Below are positions 1 to 10,654 of a DNA stretch of 64,000 nucleotides, piece by piece; the stretch's first letter is position 1, and each line of letters begins with the position of its first letter. Origin of the DNA: Helianthus annuus (Eukaryota > Streptophyta > Magnoliopsida > Asterales > Asteraceae); NCBI RefSeq assembly GCF_002127325.2, contig NC_035443.2, forward strand, positions 30,431,930 through 30,495,929, written 5' to 3'. Below the pieces are notes generated by a model. It was not told the DNA's origin. It did not search any database and was given only the letters and a program-made list of their open reading frames with translations. The position numbers were made by a program, and so were the translations under genes.

Positions 1-242
1 TGCTAATTATATTTAGACATACATAATAACAAAAAAGTCTAAAATTCCTCCCATATGTTTTGTTTTATCTTATGAACACGATGTTTTGGTGTGTCAGACC
101 GGACGGTATAGGGCTCGTCCCCAGGCCCATCCCCTTGTTGCCGCCCCATCCTTGCCACCCCCTTGCTCTATCGTCGGTCCAGGGCCATCCTCTTCGTCTG
201 CCCACAGCCGCCCAAGCCGGGCCTCACCCCCTCACACACACC

Positions 243-405
243 TATACATACATACATACATACATACATACATACATACATACATACATACGTACGTACG
301 TACGTACGTACGTACGTACGTACGTACGTACGTACGTACATACATACATACATACATACATACATACATACATACATACATACATACATACATACATACA
401 TACAT

Positions 406-444
<39 letters not shown>

Positions 445-812
445 CCCACACACACCCACATACACACATACACACATACACACACACACACACACACACA
501 TACATACATACATACATACATACATACATACATACATACATACATACATACATACATACATACATACATACATACATACATACATACATACATACATACA
601 TACATACATACATACATACATACATACATACATACATACATACATACATACATACATACATACATACATACATACATACATACATACATACATACATACA
701 TACATACATACATACATACATACATACATACATACATACATACATACATACATACATACATACATACATACATACATACATACATACATACATACATACA
801 TACATACATACA

Positions 813-841
<29 letters not shown>
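243..841. repeat. (TACA)n microsatellite, about 600 bp
   Basis: Almost pure TACA tetranucleotide repeat, with a TACG block near 291-337 and CA-rich blocks near 421-500. It has no stop codons in several frames, so it yields long Thr/Tyr/Ile/His or Met/Tyr/Val/Cys open frames that are artefacts. The GC-rich flanks (about 100-240 and 845-955) both contain CCCATCCCC-type words and may be the arms of an older MITE in which the microsatellite expanded; I could not fix its ends. Confidence 0.97.
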
Positions 842-844
<3 letters not shown>

Positions 845-1230
845 AAGGGGTTCATCCCCCACCCCCTAGGTCCATCCCCTTTAGGCCTATCCTCACACCC
901 GCTTACGTGGCGGTCTACGTGGCGGCCCATCCCCTTGGGGATGACCCTCACCATACCTTTCAGTCTCATTGGTTTTTTGAGCGAATAAAAAGATTTTGTT
1001 CCATTAATACGATTTGGCGTTTTCTTTTTAGTTTATGCGATTGATTGATTTGTGCTTATTGTATTTGATGTTTTTTAGGTAATTATATATGTTGATTTGT
1101 GCTTATTGTATTGTATAAAGTATGCATTTCAACTTGTATTTAAAAATTTGTATACCAATTATCCCGATCCATATAAACCCGAAACTGGTTAACCCAAATT
1201 TTATTTGGGTTGGGGTTACGGATAGGATTC
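842..1230. other. No gene seen
   Basis: GC-rich flank of the microsatellite followed by AT-rich DNA. No coding signal or RNA gene recognised. Confidence 0.6.
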
Positions 1231-1985
1231 CCATAACAAAAAAATTGAATAACTCGAAACCCGATTAAATAACCCGAATAACTCCAAATACTTCAGCGAA
1301 AAGTTAGTGAAGCGTTCGGCAAGCTCGTTTATGTTTGTTAGTTTAATAAATGAACAAACACGAACAAGAAATTCATTCGATAAGTTAAACAAACGAACAT
1401 GAACAGATGTTGCGTTCGTTCGCTTATGTTCTTGAACGTTCGATAATGTGTTCAATTATGTTTATTTGTTTCGTTTTTAAAGGTTTTTATATGTTATATC
1501 TTTATTTATTGATTTTAGTCTTTAAAATTTTGAAACAATAGTTAAACTATACACCTTGGTCAACCTCCTTCATTTGGACATTTCAACTTATGTTTGTGCT
1601 AACGATTCACAAACTTCTTAATTTTTGTGTTAATCATCTTTATGATAATTATTATGTCAACTAATTTCGGATAGTTATATTAAGTACTTGTTTATATTTG
1701 GTGAAATCTTCGTAATTTTTTTGATGAAAAATGTAGATTATTTTAAAATGAATATATAATGTTTTTTTTTGTGTTCATTCCTGTTCATGAACATTTGTTT
1801 GTGTTCGTTTACATTTGGTAGGTGTTCATGAACATGTTTATTTTCTTAATGAACGAACACGAACAAGAAATCTCGTTCGGTGAGCGTTCGTAAACCGTTC
1901 ATGAACATGTTCATTTCTTAATAAACGAACACAAACAAGGCCTTGATTCGTGTTCGTTTAGTTCGTTTACTATCCTAGGTAGAGA
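1231..1985. repeat. Diffuse fold-back repeat rich in GTTCG/CGAAC words
   Basis: Words such as AACGAACACGAACAAGAAA recur near 1347, 1850 and 1922, and their complements (GTTCATGAACATG, GTGTTCGTTTA) recur near 1375-1440, 1780-1840 and 1895-1970. The two halves can therefore fold on each other. This is typical of old non-autonomous DNA transposons, possibly hAT-like; ends and target duplication were not identified. Confidence 0.45.
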
Positions 1986-2029
1986 GTTTCAGAAAAGTTC
2001 TATGGCTTGGAGTTTGTTAGAATTTAGCT

Positions 2030-2530
2030 CCGTAAAAACTCTTTTGATATGACTCGGTTTTAAACTGAGCAGACCCGGCTTGGCTCGGTTAGAAATCCTC
2101 AGCTTGGTTCGTAACTATTTTAGCATATTTTATTTTTATATAAATATAATATATTATAAAAATGGTTATTATTTCCGGGTTTTTAGATATGTAGTTGGAT
2201 ATTTATGGTATATTTGGGTGTTGATTATGATGCTAATGAACTTATATTGTATTTCGTTGAGATTTGAAACTTATTTTGTATTTGGTTGAACTTGATTTTG
2301 GTTTGTTGAATTTATTTTGGATATGTTCTTTTAAACTATCGGATCATATTTTAGCTTACTGAGTTTTGAAAATTGTACACTATTTTTTTTAAATGCGAGC
2401 CTAGCCATGTCGAGCCCAAATTTAGATTTTAAGCTTGGTTTCAAATTTGAGCAGAGCCGACTCAGTTTATAATCGAGCCGAGTCTAAGCTAGCCCCTGGC
2501 TTAGCTCGGCTTGCCTCATTAATAACCCTA
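2030..2530. repeat. Diffuse repeat rich in GAGCCGAG/CTCGGCT words
   Basis: GGCTCGGTT and GACTCGGTTTTAAACTGAGC near 2045-2100 are mirrored by GAGCCGACTC, AATCGAGCCGAG and AGCTCGGCTTG near 2450-2515, giving inverted similarity across about 480 bp. Probably an old non-autonomous DNA transposon. Exact ends were not found, and the ORF inside has no recognisable product. Confidence 0.35.
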
Positions 2531-3403
2531 ATGTAAGCACACACTTGTTTAAATGCTTTCACTAAAACAAAAATAGATTTAACAAAGAACGATCCATATT
2601 AAACACATTCTTTCATCATAATAAGATCTTAGTGTTTCAAATCAACTTACTTTTATTCTTGTTATTCTTGTAAAATCATACCAATACATACATTATACCT
2701 ATGAAAAAGAATGAAAAATTCATAAAACATTGAGCATTATTAAACAACTAGATATAAATTATAAAGAAAACCTAATCACATCATATCTTCTAATTATGAT
2801 AGAGACTATTACACTAACTCTTAACTAGTACATTTAAACATTCCCGGTCAAGCTAGATGTCGGTTTTGATTCGATGTCTAGCTTCAAATAGATAAAGGAA
2901 AACAAATAATAAAAATAAAATTTAAAGTCGTCGATGGTGGATGGTGGTGATGGTAGCAGGTTAGGGTTAGGTATGGTGGCTGATGGTGGTGGAGTTGGTG
3001 GTAGTGGAGGTGGTGATGATGTTACATAAGTAGTCACGCTGGCAAATAACTAAGTTTTTATCCACCTCAATAAAAAACTAACTTGGTTAGACCTTGTTTG
3101 AAAAGACTCAATAGAGGAAAAAAATTATGTAGTTAGGATTGTCCTATGGAATTTCTTAAGTTGTGATTAATGCTGGCAACGGGTCAAACTTAGGATTATT
3201 AAAATCTATTTTTCCTTTGATAATCACTGACATATCATTTTTATGGTATGTAAGGTATATGATAACGTAAGAGTAAAACTCAATTTACAACCCTGTGGTA
3301 AGGGACCATTTACACGTCAGATGCCCCTAAGGAACATTTGTCTGTCTATATCCTCAACGTTTTAACAGCGCTACAATTTACAACCTTCTATATATATATA
3401 TAT
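2531..3403. other. No gene seen
   Basis: AT-rich DNA with a short GGT/GAT-rich low-complexity stretch near 2935-3030 that creates a proline-rich minus-strand artefact frame. Nothing else recognised. Confidence 0.6.
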
Positions 3404-3805
3404 AGGGTTGGGCTATATAGAAAACCCTATCTATATAAAAAACCCTAGAAAACGCAACCTCCCGACATTTTTTTTTGAAAAAAATAACAAATGTAATATA
3501 CATGTTTTTAAGACTTTTGAGCCAAAAAAATCAAAAAAGCGCCGAAGGGATAATTTAAAAAAAAAAAATCAGCAATTTCTGTCTTTTTTGCCTAACACAT
3601 GTTAGGCACTGAAATTTGTTTATTTTTTTTAAAAAAATACTTCGGCGCTTTTTTGTTTTTTTTTGGCCCAAAACACTCTAAAACATGTATATTACATGTG
3701 TAATTTTTTTCAAAAAAAAAAATGTCGGGAGGTTGGGTAAAAATGGAGGGAGATTTGGGTTTCCAGAGTTTTCTACCTAAATGAGGGTTTTCTGTCCAGC
3801 ATTGT

Positions 3806-3809
<4 letters not shown>
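3404..3809. mobile_element. Long fold-back MITE inside a (TA)n tract
   Basis: The left half contains CAACCTCCCGACATTTT, AAGACTTTTGAGCC and AAAAAAGCGCCGAAG. The right half carries the reverse complements in mirrored order (CTTCGGCGCTTTTTT, GGCCCAAAACACTCT, AATGTCGGGAGGTTG). The centre near 3590-3607 is itself a palindrome, GCCTAACACATGTTAGGC. Both sides are TA repeat, consistent with insertion into TA. No coding capacity. Confidence 0.7.

Positions 3810-3867
<58 letters not shown>
3810..3867. repeat. (TA)n microsatellite
   Basis: Continuous TA dinucleotide run directly right of the fold-back element; a shorter TA run lies on its left side. Confidence 0.95.
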
Positions 3868-3869
<2 letters not shown>

Positions 3870-4117
3870 TAGATTAAGCTTTCCAATGAATCAATGATTA
3901 TCAAATAAAACATAAGAATATAAAGCTCTTTTTGGCCTTCATGGACTTCTTCTCATGAATAAAGGTTTTTTTTTTTACTCCATATTATAGGCTTTCCTAG
4001 GTTTAAAATATATAAAAGTTTCTATAAGTTCACTTTTTTAATATTTTCGTTACATATAAACATTTTGAAGGGGTGTCATTTTACCCGTTGGTTGTGAGCA
4101 CGCCGCATTTTCAATCC

Positions 4118-4126
4118 TTTTTTTTT
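4118..4126 (-). other. LINE 3' poly(A) tail
   Basis: On the minus strand the LINE ends GCCGTTC followed by A8-9. The same GCCGTTC-poly(A) end is seen on the SINE at 10,655-10,905. Confidence 0.75.
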
Positions 4127-4228
4127 GAACGGCATCGCACTTTATATATATATATATAAAGGGCCCAGTAAGGGGCTGGAAAACAGACAAGAAACCGACA
4201 AACAACAGAAAGAAGAAAGAAAAGACAG

Positions 4229-5845
4229 TTACAAAGCATTCGTCACATTAAAATCTAGCCAGTCTTCCCATTTCGGAACTTGAATCTTGGCGCGATGACA
4301 TATCCACAAATAGGTCTCCTCCTTTAACTGATCAACCATCTTTCTGATTGGAATAAAGATGCCATCAAAAGTTTTAGTGTTTCGAGCATGCCAGATTTTC
4401 CACACCGTCGCAGTAGCTATCATCATCACGAGCTTCTTCCACCGTCTACAACCCGGGCTGTTATGCAAAACGGTGAAAATATTCCCCAGTTTGGACATGT
4501 CTTGAGGTAAAGGGACTTTAATCCATATGAACACATTCCACCAAAAACCTTTGGCAAAAAGACATGAGGCAAAAATGTGGTCGACAGACTCCTCTTCAAT
4601 GCCGCATCAGTCACACGTCAAGTTCGGCAAGCTGATACCTCTCTTCTGAAGACCCACTTTAGAGGCGACTTTACCGAGGAGGGCTCTCCAAAGGAGATAA
4701 TTGGACTTCGGGGTTGCCCAACTATTCCAGTAACCCGGAGCCTGATCACCCCCCTCCTGCTCAATCTCTTTAGCCATAATCTCCATTCTAACTGTTTTAA
4801 CTTCGAGAGGATTCCCAGCATCATTTTGCCATGCCCAGCAGTCTTTACCACCACTGAAAACAACCTGTTGCAGCATTGCCATGAGCGTTGCAAAACTGGA
4901 CCATTCCGATGGCGACTCCGGGGCTCTAACCCAATCCCAACTCCAAAAACCGTTAGTAACCGGGCTCTGCAAGTAGGAGGCAACACTGTCGTTCTTTCTC
5001 TTTGCCAGATTAAACAGATCGGGGAACCGTTTTAATAGGGGCTGATCGGTGATCCAGATGTCTCTCCAAAACCGAGTGGTTAACCCATTTCCCACTTTGG
5101 CTTTTAGTTTCTCTTGAAGTTTGATACCCAACTTGTCTAATACCCTTTCAATGCCACTGATATCCTTCCACACTCCTGTAATCATTTCTTAACCGGGATA
5201 AAATTGTCTTCATTGTTTTTCGAGTGGATTGATCTCACTACCCTAACCCACAAATGGTTCGAGTCTTCCCTATACCTCCACCACCATTTTGAGATCATAG
5301 CAAGATTAAACTCCCTAATCCCGCCTATCCCCACACCCCCAAAAGTCTTCGGTTTTAACATCCTTTTCCACCGCACCCACCGGACTTTGTGACCTCGGTT
5401 CGATTTCCCCCAGATGAAGTCTCGCCGGAGCCCTTCAAGTTTATTCAAAACACTCTTAGGGGCATGAAAAATTGAGAGGAAATAGGAAGGGAGGCTTCCC
5501 AAGACCGCTTTGGCTAAAGTCACTCTTCCCGCAAAAGATAAAGTTCTAGACTTCCACGATGATAGTTTACTTGTGAATTTATCAATAACCGGTTGCCAAA
5601 ATCTTGCCCGTTTCATATTAGCCCCGATGGGGATACCAAGATACACGAAGGGGAAAGAGTCAGCTCCACATTTAGCGATATTGGCCATCCTAGCCACTTC
5701 CAAGTCATCAACCCCGACCCCATAAATTTGGCATTTTGCATGATTTACTTTTAACCCCGTTACTAAGTGCAGGCACCTAAGAAAACGGTTAAGGCTTACC
5801 ACATTTTGATCTGACCACTCCCCCATAAAAAGAACGTCATCCGCA
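4229..5845 (-). pseudogene. LINE reverse transcriptase C-terminal part and zf-RVT
   Basis: Resumes on the far side of the solo LTR with the Asp-Asp codons, then GLKVNHAKCQIYG, FPFVYLGIPIG, SSWKSRTLSFAGR and FIWG (RT thumb region of plant LINEs). Next come VGNGLTTRFWRDIW and a zf-RVT-type block with Cys and His residues (LTCD, CGIEEESVDHIF, ASC), ending with TVWKIWHARN. A single TGA near 4604 interrupts the zinc-finger block, and the downstream part is in the same frame. A frame change occurs near 5184. Confidence 0.9.
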
Positions 5846-5850
5846 TAACA

Positions 5851-6527
5851 TGTTGGTGCACTTGTGTCTGTACTTTGTCTGTATTTTGTAATGTTATAAA
5901 CGATGTCTTTTGTTAGTCTTGTTTACGTTTTGTGTTTGATTTGTATATGTGTTGGAATGTATGTTTGACCAAGTCAACCATCCTCCTGGTTTGACTTGGC
6001 CAAACAGTCAACACTTAGTGGTAAGTTATGTGTACTTCGAAGGATGTCATCGAAGGATGTTTTGTATCCTTCGATGACCTCGAAAGATAGCCTTCGATGG
6101 ATACTTATGGACCTCGAAGGATATATCATCCTTCGAGGTATGTATGGATCCTTCGGAATCCTTCGGTAGATATTCTGGTCGATAGATGATCCTTAGACCA
6201 GATTATCATATCCTTCGAGGTATGTAGTCTGTTTCGGGTATATATACCCATGTATGGGTTCAGTTCACAGAAGTCTTGCAAGTGTTGTTCATAGTGCATG
6301 TGAGTGAACCAAGGTCTTGTAGAGAGCATTTCAGTTTGGTCAAGGGCTGTAACCGTGTCCACTGAAATACAAGAGAAAACTTTGATATATTGCGTGTCTA
6401 CTCTTTCTCTTTGTAACTTGTGCTTTCATCTAAACTATCGGTTTGCACTCTAGCTTGGATTCCGCACTTGCTAGAGTGTTAAACATAACAAGGATTAGGT
6501 TTATCCTCAACCTCCGAGGGACCTACA
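5851..6527 (+). mobile_element. Solo Copia LTR (family F)
   Basis: 677-bp LTR beginning TGTTGGTGCAC and ending GGGACCTACA, flanked on both sides by the 5-bp target duplication TAACA (5846-5850 and 6528-6532). It matches, in reverse orientation, the LTR of the truncated Copia element at 56,432-57,113. There is no primer site or internal sequence, so it is what remains after LTR-LTR recombination. It contains many ATCCTTCGA/TCGAAGGAT words. Confidence 0.95.
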
Positions 6528-6532
6528 TAACA

Positions 6533-7330
6533 TAAGTGTGAAATTTGGGGCCCGTCATTAGGGAGCCTAACCCCGTGGAAAAGACCCAACTGGACCGCCC
6601 GTTTCATGAGCATTTCAACTATTTCCATAGCCAAAATAAAAAGAAAAGGTGATACTGGGTCGCCTTGCCTTAGGCCTCTCTTGAACGGAAACTCCCCGGT
6701 GGGAGACCCATTGACTAACACCGAGCCCCTTCCCGATTCGAGACATCCTTTAATCCACCTAACCCAAAGGTCCGGGAATCCCATGAACTCCATCATTTTA
6801 AACAAGAACTTCCAGTTTAGGGAATCATATGCCTTCTCGAAATCCACTTTATAAATCAACATCTTAAAGGACCGTTTTTTTGCCCATGACACCAATTCAC
6901 TGACCATTAGAGGGCTATCTAATATATTTCTTCCTCCTACAAAAGCGGACTGAGAGGGAGAAATAATTTTGTCCAATACCCTTTTTAAACGGTTTGCTAA
7001 GATTTTGGTTACTATTTTATATAAAGAGCCCACCAGAGAAATAGGACGAAATTCAGAGATCACCTGAGGGTCGTCACGCTTAGGAATAAGCGCGACAAAC
7101 GAAGCATTGCATCCCGCAAGAAACTGGCCTGTCGAGTGAAAATCCTCCAACATCCTCGTAATACCCGGTTTGAGCTCGTCCCAATAATGCTTGAAGAAAT
7201 TTAACGAGAAGCCATCTGGGCCGGGGGCCCTATTACCGTCACAATTTTTAATAGCTTCAAGTATCTCAGTACAGGAAAAAGGTCTGATTAGCTCAGCTGC
7301 TTCTTCCTGATTTATGGACTTTAATCCCAA
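6533..7330 (-). pseudogene. LINE reverse transcriptase, N-terminal part
   Basis: Contains classic non-LTR RT blocks in order: APGPDGFSLNFFK, ALIPK, FRPISLVGSLYKIVTKILANR, SQSAFVGGRNI, KVDFEKAYDSLNW and GLRQGDPVSPFLFIL. These are RT blocks 0-4. The frame stops being RT exactly at the Cys-Tyr codons before the catalytic Asp-Asp, where the solo LTR begins. Strong match to plant L1-type LINEs from motif content alone. Confidence 0.92.
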
Positions 7331-7966
7331 GTTTGAAAATGACGGGGTCTTCTCATCGGTTCCGCAAACTGTTTTTTAAACCGTCTTCTCACTTCCTCCT
7401 TAATTGCGGCCGGCTCTGTGACCCAAGTACCATCGAAATTCAGCCCATTTATTCTGCCACGAGCTTTGTTTACATTAATGCACCCATGGAAAAATTTAGT
7501 GTTATCGTCGCCGAACTTCAACCATTTAACCCGGGCTTTCTGATAAAGATCTCTAGCCCTCTTTGTCTCTATGTTCTTCTTTTTTAACCGTAACTGGACC
7601 CGAAGTTTCTTTTCTTCAGCAGACAAAATCATGGTTTCGGCCTTTTTTTCTAACTCCTCTGCCGCGGCTGCAAGCTCAACCACTTCCTTAGCTTCTTTCT
7701 CGTTTATCTCTTTTCTCCACTTTTTTTATCTCTACCTTAATGTTTTTAAGCATATTGGCCATGGCCCAGCCCCTCTCGGTTGTCCACACAGTCGAATCTG
7801 TTGCATTCTTCACAATTTTATCCAACAAAGTCTCGCCAAGCCAAGAATTAAAAAACTTAAACGGGGGAGGACCAAAATCCAGGTTAACACAAGATAGCGT
7901 CAATGGGCAATGGTCTGACCAACCTTTCTTAAGGACTTTTAAAACAGCTGATGGCCATCGATTCAT
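7321..7966 (-). pseudogene. LINE ORF2 fragment: endonuclease C-terminus and linker
   Basis: The first part (7966-7688) contains KGWSDHCPL, the conserved SDH motif of AP-type endonucleases of plant LINEs, followed by FFNSWL. The second part (7683-7321, another frame) is a charged helical linker ending in WLKFGDDNTKFFH and INGL, the conserved block that lies before reverse transcriptase in L1-type ORF2. Frameshifts separate the two parts from each other and from the RT part. Catalytic residues of the N-terminal endonuclease half are absent. Confidence 0.85.
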
Positions 7967-7974
7967 AAAACTTT

Positions 7975-8021
7975 CATTTAATCATTAACCTTCCAGAAAA
8001 AATAAAAGTTTTAAGTCACAA
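7975..8021 (+). repeat. 47-bp direct repeat, copy 1
   Basis: The segment starting CATTTAATCATTAACC and ending GTCACAA is repeated without visible change at 8138-8184. Copy 1 abuts the truncated 5' end of the LINE. Confidence 0.9.
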
Positions 8022-8137
8022 AAGCATAACTTTTTCCGACATGAAGTATTTTATATTATTTGGAGAATAAGATGTTTTTGTTTTTTTTTTTTGGGTAAAG
8101 AGGAGAATAAGATGTTCCAAACCATAACAACCTTATC

Positions 8138-8184
8138 CATTTAATCATTAACCTTCCAGAAAAAATAAAAGTTTTAAGTCACAA
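8138..8184 (+). repeat. 47-bp direct repeat, copy 2
   Basis: Second copy of the 47-bp word at 7975. The 116 bp between the copies also contains a short repeated phrase, GAGAATAAGATGTT. Confidence 0.9.
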
Positions 8185-8360
8185 CACTTTGGTTTTCCAT
8201 GATTTTGGATGTATGAGTGAATAATTTGCATTTATATTTGTCTGGTTAAAATAAACAATAATATAACATGTCAACATGTTATTATATAATACTCTAATTT
8301 ATAATATATAATACTCTAATTTAAACATTTCTGTGCAACGAAACTTGTACATTTTGCTTA

Positions 8361-8811
8361 GACCATGTGTAGTGGTAAATCAAAATAATGCCCTCACCAT
8401 GGGGCATTATTCGACACGTGTCATCCCAGTCAGCATGGGGCATTATGGCATAAAGTGATGTAGTGGGACATTATTCTAATAATGCACAAATAATACCCCT
8501 TTCAATCATTAAAAAAAAAAAAAAGAAAACACATGCTAGTTTCTCATTGGCTGTGACAAAGAAAAAGCTGCTACTCCCTTTGCAAAAGTGTGGGCCATTA
8601 ATTAACTCGTCAGACATTGGCACTCTCATTGGCCACATGCACTCCAAGTCAACATTCCCCTCTTGCATGTTCAACGTTTAAAAATAACGCCAACATCCAT
8701 TTTATTTGAAAATAACGCCGGCTAACGCCGAGTGTTGGTGGGGGGGGGGGGTTTAGGGCTTTTTTTTTCAATTTTTTTTTTTAAAAAAAAAACGCCCCAC
8801 TACACATGGTC
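8361..8811. mobile_element. Tourist-like MITE (PIF/Harbinger superfamily)
   Basis: Terminal inverted repeats GACCATGTGTAGTGG and CCACTACACATGGTC, flanked on both sides by TTA (8358-8360 and 8812-8814), the target duplication of PIF/Harbinger elements. Length 451 bp. The interior has further inverted words (AATGCCC and GGGGCATTA) and homopolymer tracts, but no coding capacity. Confidence 0.9.
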
Positions 8812-9170
8812 TTATATGTGTGTACTGTAATTTTTAGGTTTGGTCTTCTTATTGGATGGTTTGGACGGTCTAGTGTAAAAAGTGAAAACCCTAATGTATC
8901 ATCACTCTTTTCATTTTACTCCCCAAACACTGAAAGAGAATCGGGAAAGAAGGGATCTGAACACACTTTGGTTGCCCTCTTAGCGGTGATGGGTGGTGGT
9001 TTCTATCCGGATGGTGATGATGACGGACGGTGGTGGTGGTTCGAGCAAGCGGTGATTGGAAAAAAATGGAGGTCGGAGTGGCGATGGTTGCGGGAGGAGT
9101 TTGCGGCGGTGGTGTTTGAGCGTGGAGGGGGCGAACGGTGGTGGTCAAATCGGATGTGGGCAGGTCCACG

Positions 9171-10088
9171 ATGAAGAAGTCGTTGATGTTATTCTTGGCA
9201 TATTTAGCCGTCACACAATCAGCAAAGCTTGATTTACAAGAAGGTACTACATATTTGGTGGTTTTTCATTGATTACTTGGTGATTGTTGTCTGTTCCAGT
9301 GAAGGTACTGCAGCAAATCTGGGAAAAGTTGGGGCTACAGCAGCCAAAAAATTTGGATCGGTGCAGTGTCAACAGGGGGTGGGTCACCTGCGATTGCTCT
9401 TTCGAAGGTCTTACCACCAGTCATGTTAATAACATGTAGGTTACCGATCTTATTAGTTAATTTGTATTTTTAATCAACATTCACAGAGACACAATATTTG
9501 ACTTCTATTTTAGGCGATGTTCAAAAATATACCAACGAATATGGCTGCTACATATTACTTTTCCCTTATTGATAACATGAAGCTTAAGCTTAACCTAATA
9601 TCACAATCCCCCGTTAACAATAGTTTCCCAATATTATAATAAATTAATAATAAGACATCAAGACTTGATGCTTATTTTTCCTTTACAATCCAGGAATATA
9701 AGATACCAAAACATGTCAGGAGCTCTCCTATTGGAGTTTATTAAGTCCTATTGGAGTTTATTAAGCTTCTGTACCTTAAATCTTTGTAAGACCATAATCA
9801 ATATTTGTCAGTATGTTAGCTTTTTATGTAATGATTATAATGAAATGAAATTCATATCATTTTATCAATGTAGGGATCTTAGTCTTAACAACCTCACCGT
9901 CAGTATACTCTCTGAATGGGCTACTTTGAGCTTGAGCAATCCGTATGCCATATATCACTCTCTTTGCCGGCTAAATAAGTATCTTACAGATAATGTCTAA
10001 TCATGTATATTTGCAGCACACTAATGGGAAACCGGTTATCAGGCCCGTTTCCAACAACTCTCACAACAATGACCACCCTTCGACTATT
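9171..10088 (+). pseudogene. 5' fragment of an LRR receptor-like kinase gene (subfamily VIII-2-like)
   Basis: Five exon-like blocks with GT/AG borders. Exon 1 (9171-9243) begins ATG and encodes a signal-peptide-like start, MKKSLMLFLAYLAVTQSAKL. Exon 2 (9300-9435) encodes an N-terminal cap with WEKLGL and WVTCDCSF. Exon 3 (9694-9785) has QNMSGAL, exon 4 (9874-9942) DLSLNNLT and SEWATL, and exon 5 (10017-10088) MGNRLSGPFP. This order and wording match the ectodomain start of plant LRR-VIII-2 receptor kinases. Exon 3 carries a 20-bp tandem duplication that breaks the frame. No further LRR, malectin-like or kinase exons follow, so it is truncated. It may be Helitron cargo (3' end at 14,242). Confidence 0.75.
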
Positions 10089-10289
10089 GTAAGCCACATC
10101 ACCATTTATTTAGTTGTTAGATAACAATAATGACAACGCTACTTAATGCTGAACTATAAACATGATGTAACATAACTTCATTTTCACTTTGCATTGCTTC
10201 AATTTATTTTTGTACAACAGTTCTTCAATATGGTGGTACTTTCTGTATTACATGTGCCCTCATCACCGCTTTGTATGTCTTCAAATGAT
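10089..10289. other. No gene seen
   Basis: AT-rich, intron-like sequence after the last LRR exon. Confidence 0.5.
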
Positions 10290-10551
10290 ACACGCAGAGA
10301 CAAAGAAAGGTAAAGGGAAGAAAGGGGTAGAGAGCAGCAAGAGAGAGAAACAGAGATGCGGAGCGATGAGTCACCAGCATCCGGCTCCAGACGCGTGCTC
10401 GCCTCCCATCTATAGAACCGAAGTCGTCAAGTCGAGGGTTTTTCGGTGAAAATTCAAGGGTTCAGAGGTGGTAGTTGCGAGTTCCGATAAATCTAGGGTT
10501 CCGAAACGTTCAATCATCCTTTAATCTATCCAATCACAGGTGAAATTAATC
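10290..10551 (+). pseudogene. Possible 5' leader exon of a second captured gene
   Basis: A purine-rich then mixed-composition stretch ends at CAATCACAG with GTGAAATT as a possible donor, followed by a pyrimidine-rich tract. Composition resembles a plant 5' UTR followed by a leader intron. There is no convincing start codon, and the gene identity is unknown. Confidence 0.3.
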
Positions 10552-10654
10552 TCCCTCTCTCTCCCTCTCTCAGATTAAACCATTAATTTCATCATTGTTG
10601 TTTTAATTTCGTGTCACGAATTCGTAATCCAGATCGATGTAATTAATTATGTTT

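Larger units (their letters stand above)
4118..7975 (-). mobile_element. 5'-truncated LINE (L1-type non-LTR retrotransposon)
   Basis: Read on the minus strand: endonuclease C-terminus with the SDHCPL motif, a basic linker, reverse transcriptase, a C-terminal zinc-finger region (zf-RVT) and a 3' end finishing in GCCGTTC plus a short poly(A) (T run at 4118-4126). The copy starts inside the endonuclease domain, so ORF1 and most of the endonuclease are missing, the usual result of incomplete target-primed reverse transcription. It is broken by frameshifts near 7685 and 7325, one nonsense codon near 4604, and a solo LTR at 5851-6527. No clear target-site duplication was found. Confidence 0.9.

Noticed and set aside
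243..841. CRISPR-like or satellite array
   Set aside because: No spacers; a pure microsatellite in a eukaryotic genome.
60..1044. Several long open frames of Thr/Tyr/Ile/His or Met/Tyr/Val/Cys repeats
   Set aside because: They are the frames of the (TACA)n microsatellite; no real coding signal.
8806..9214. 122-aa plus-strand and 107-aa minus-strand frames
   Set aside because: Overlapping opposite frames in GGT/GGA-rich DNA just before the LRR exon 1; the real signal is the short spliced frame starting at 9171.
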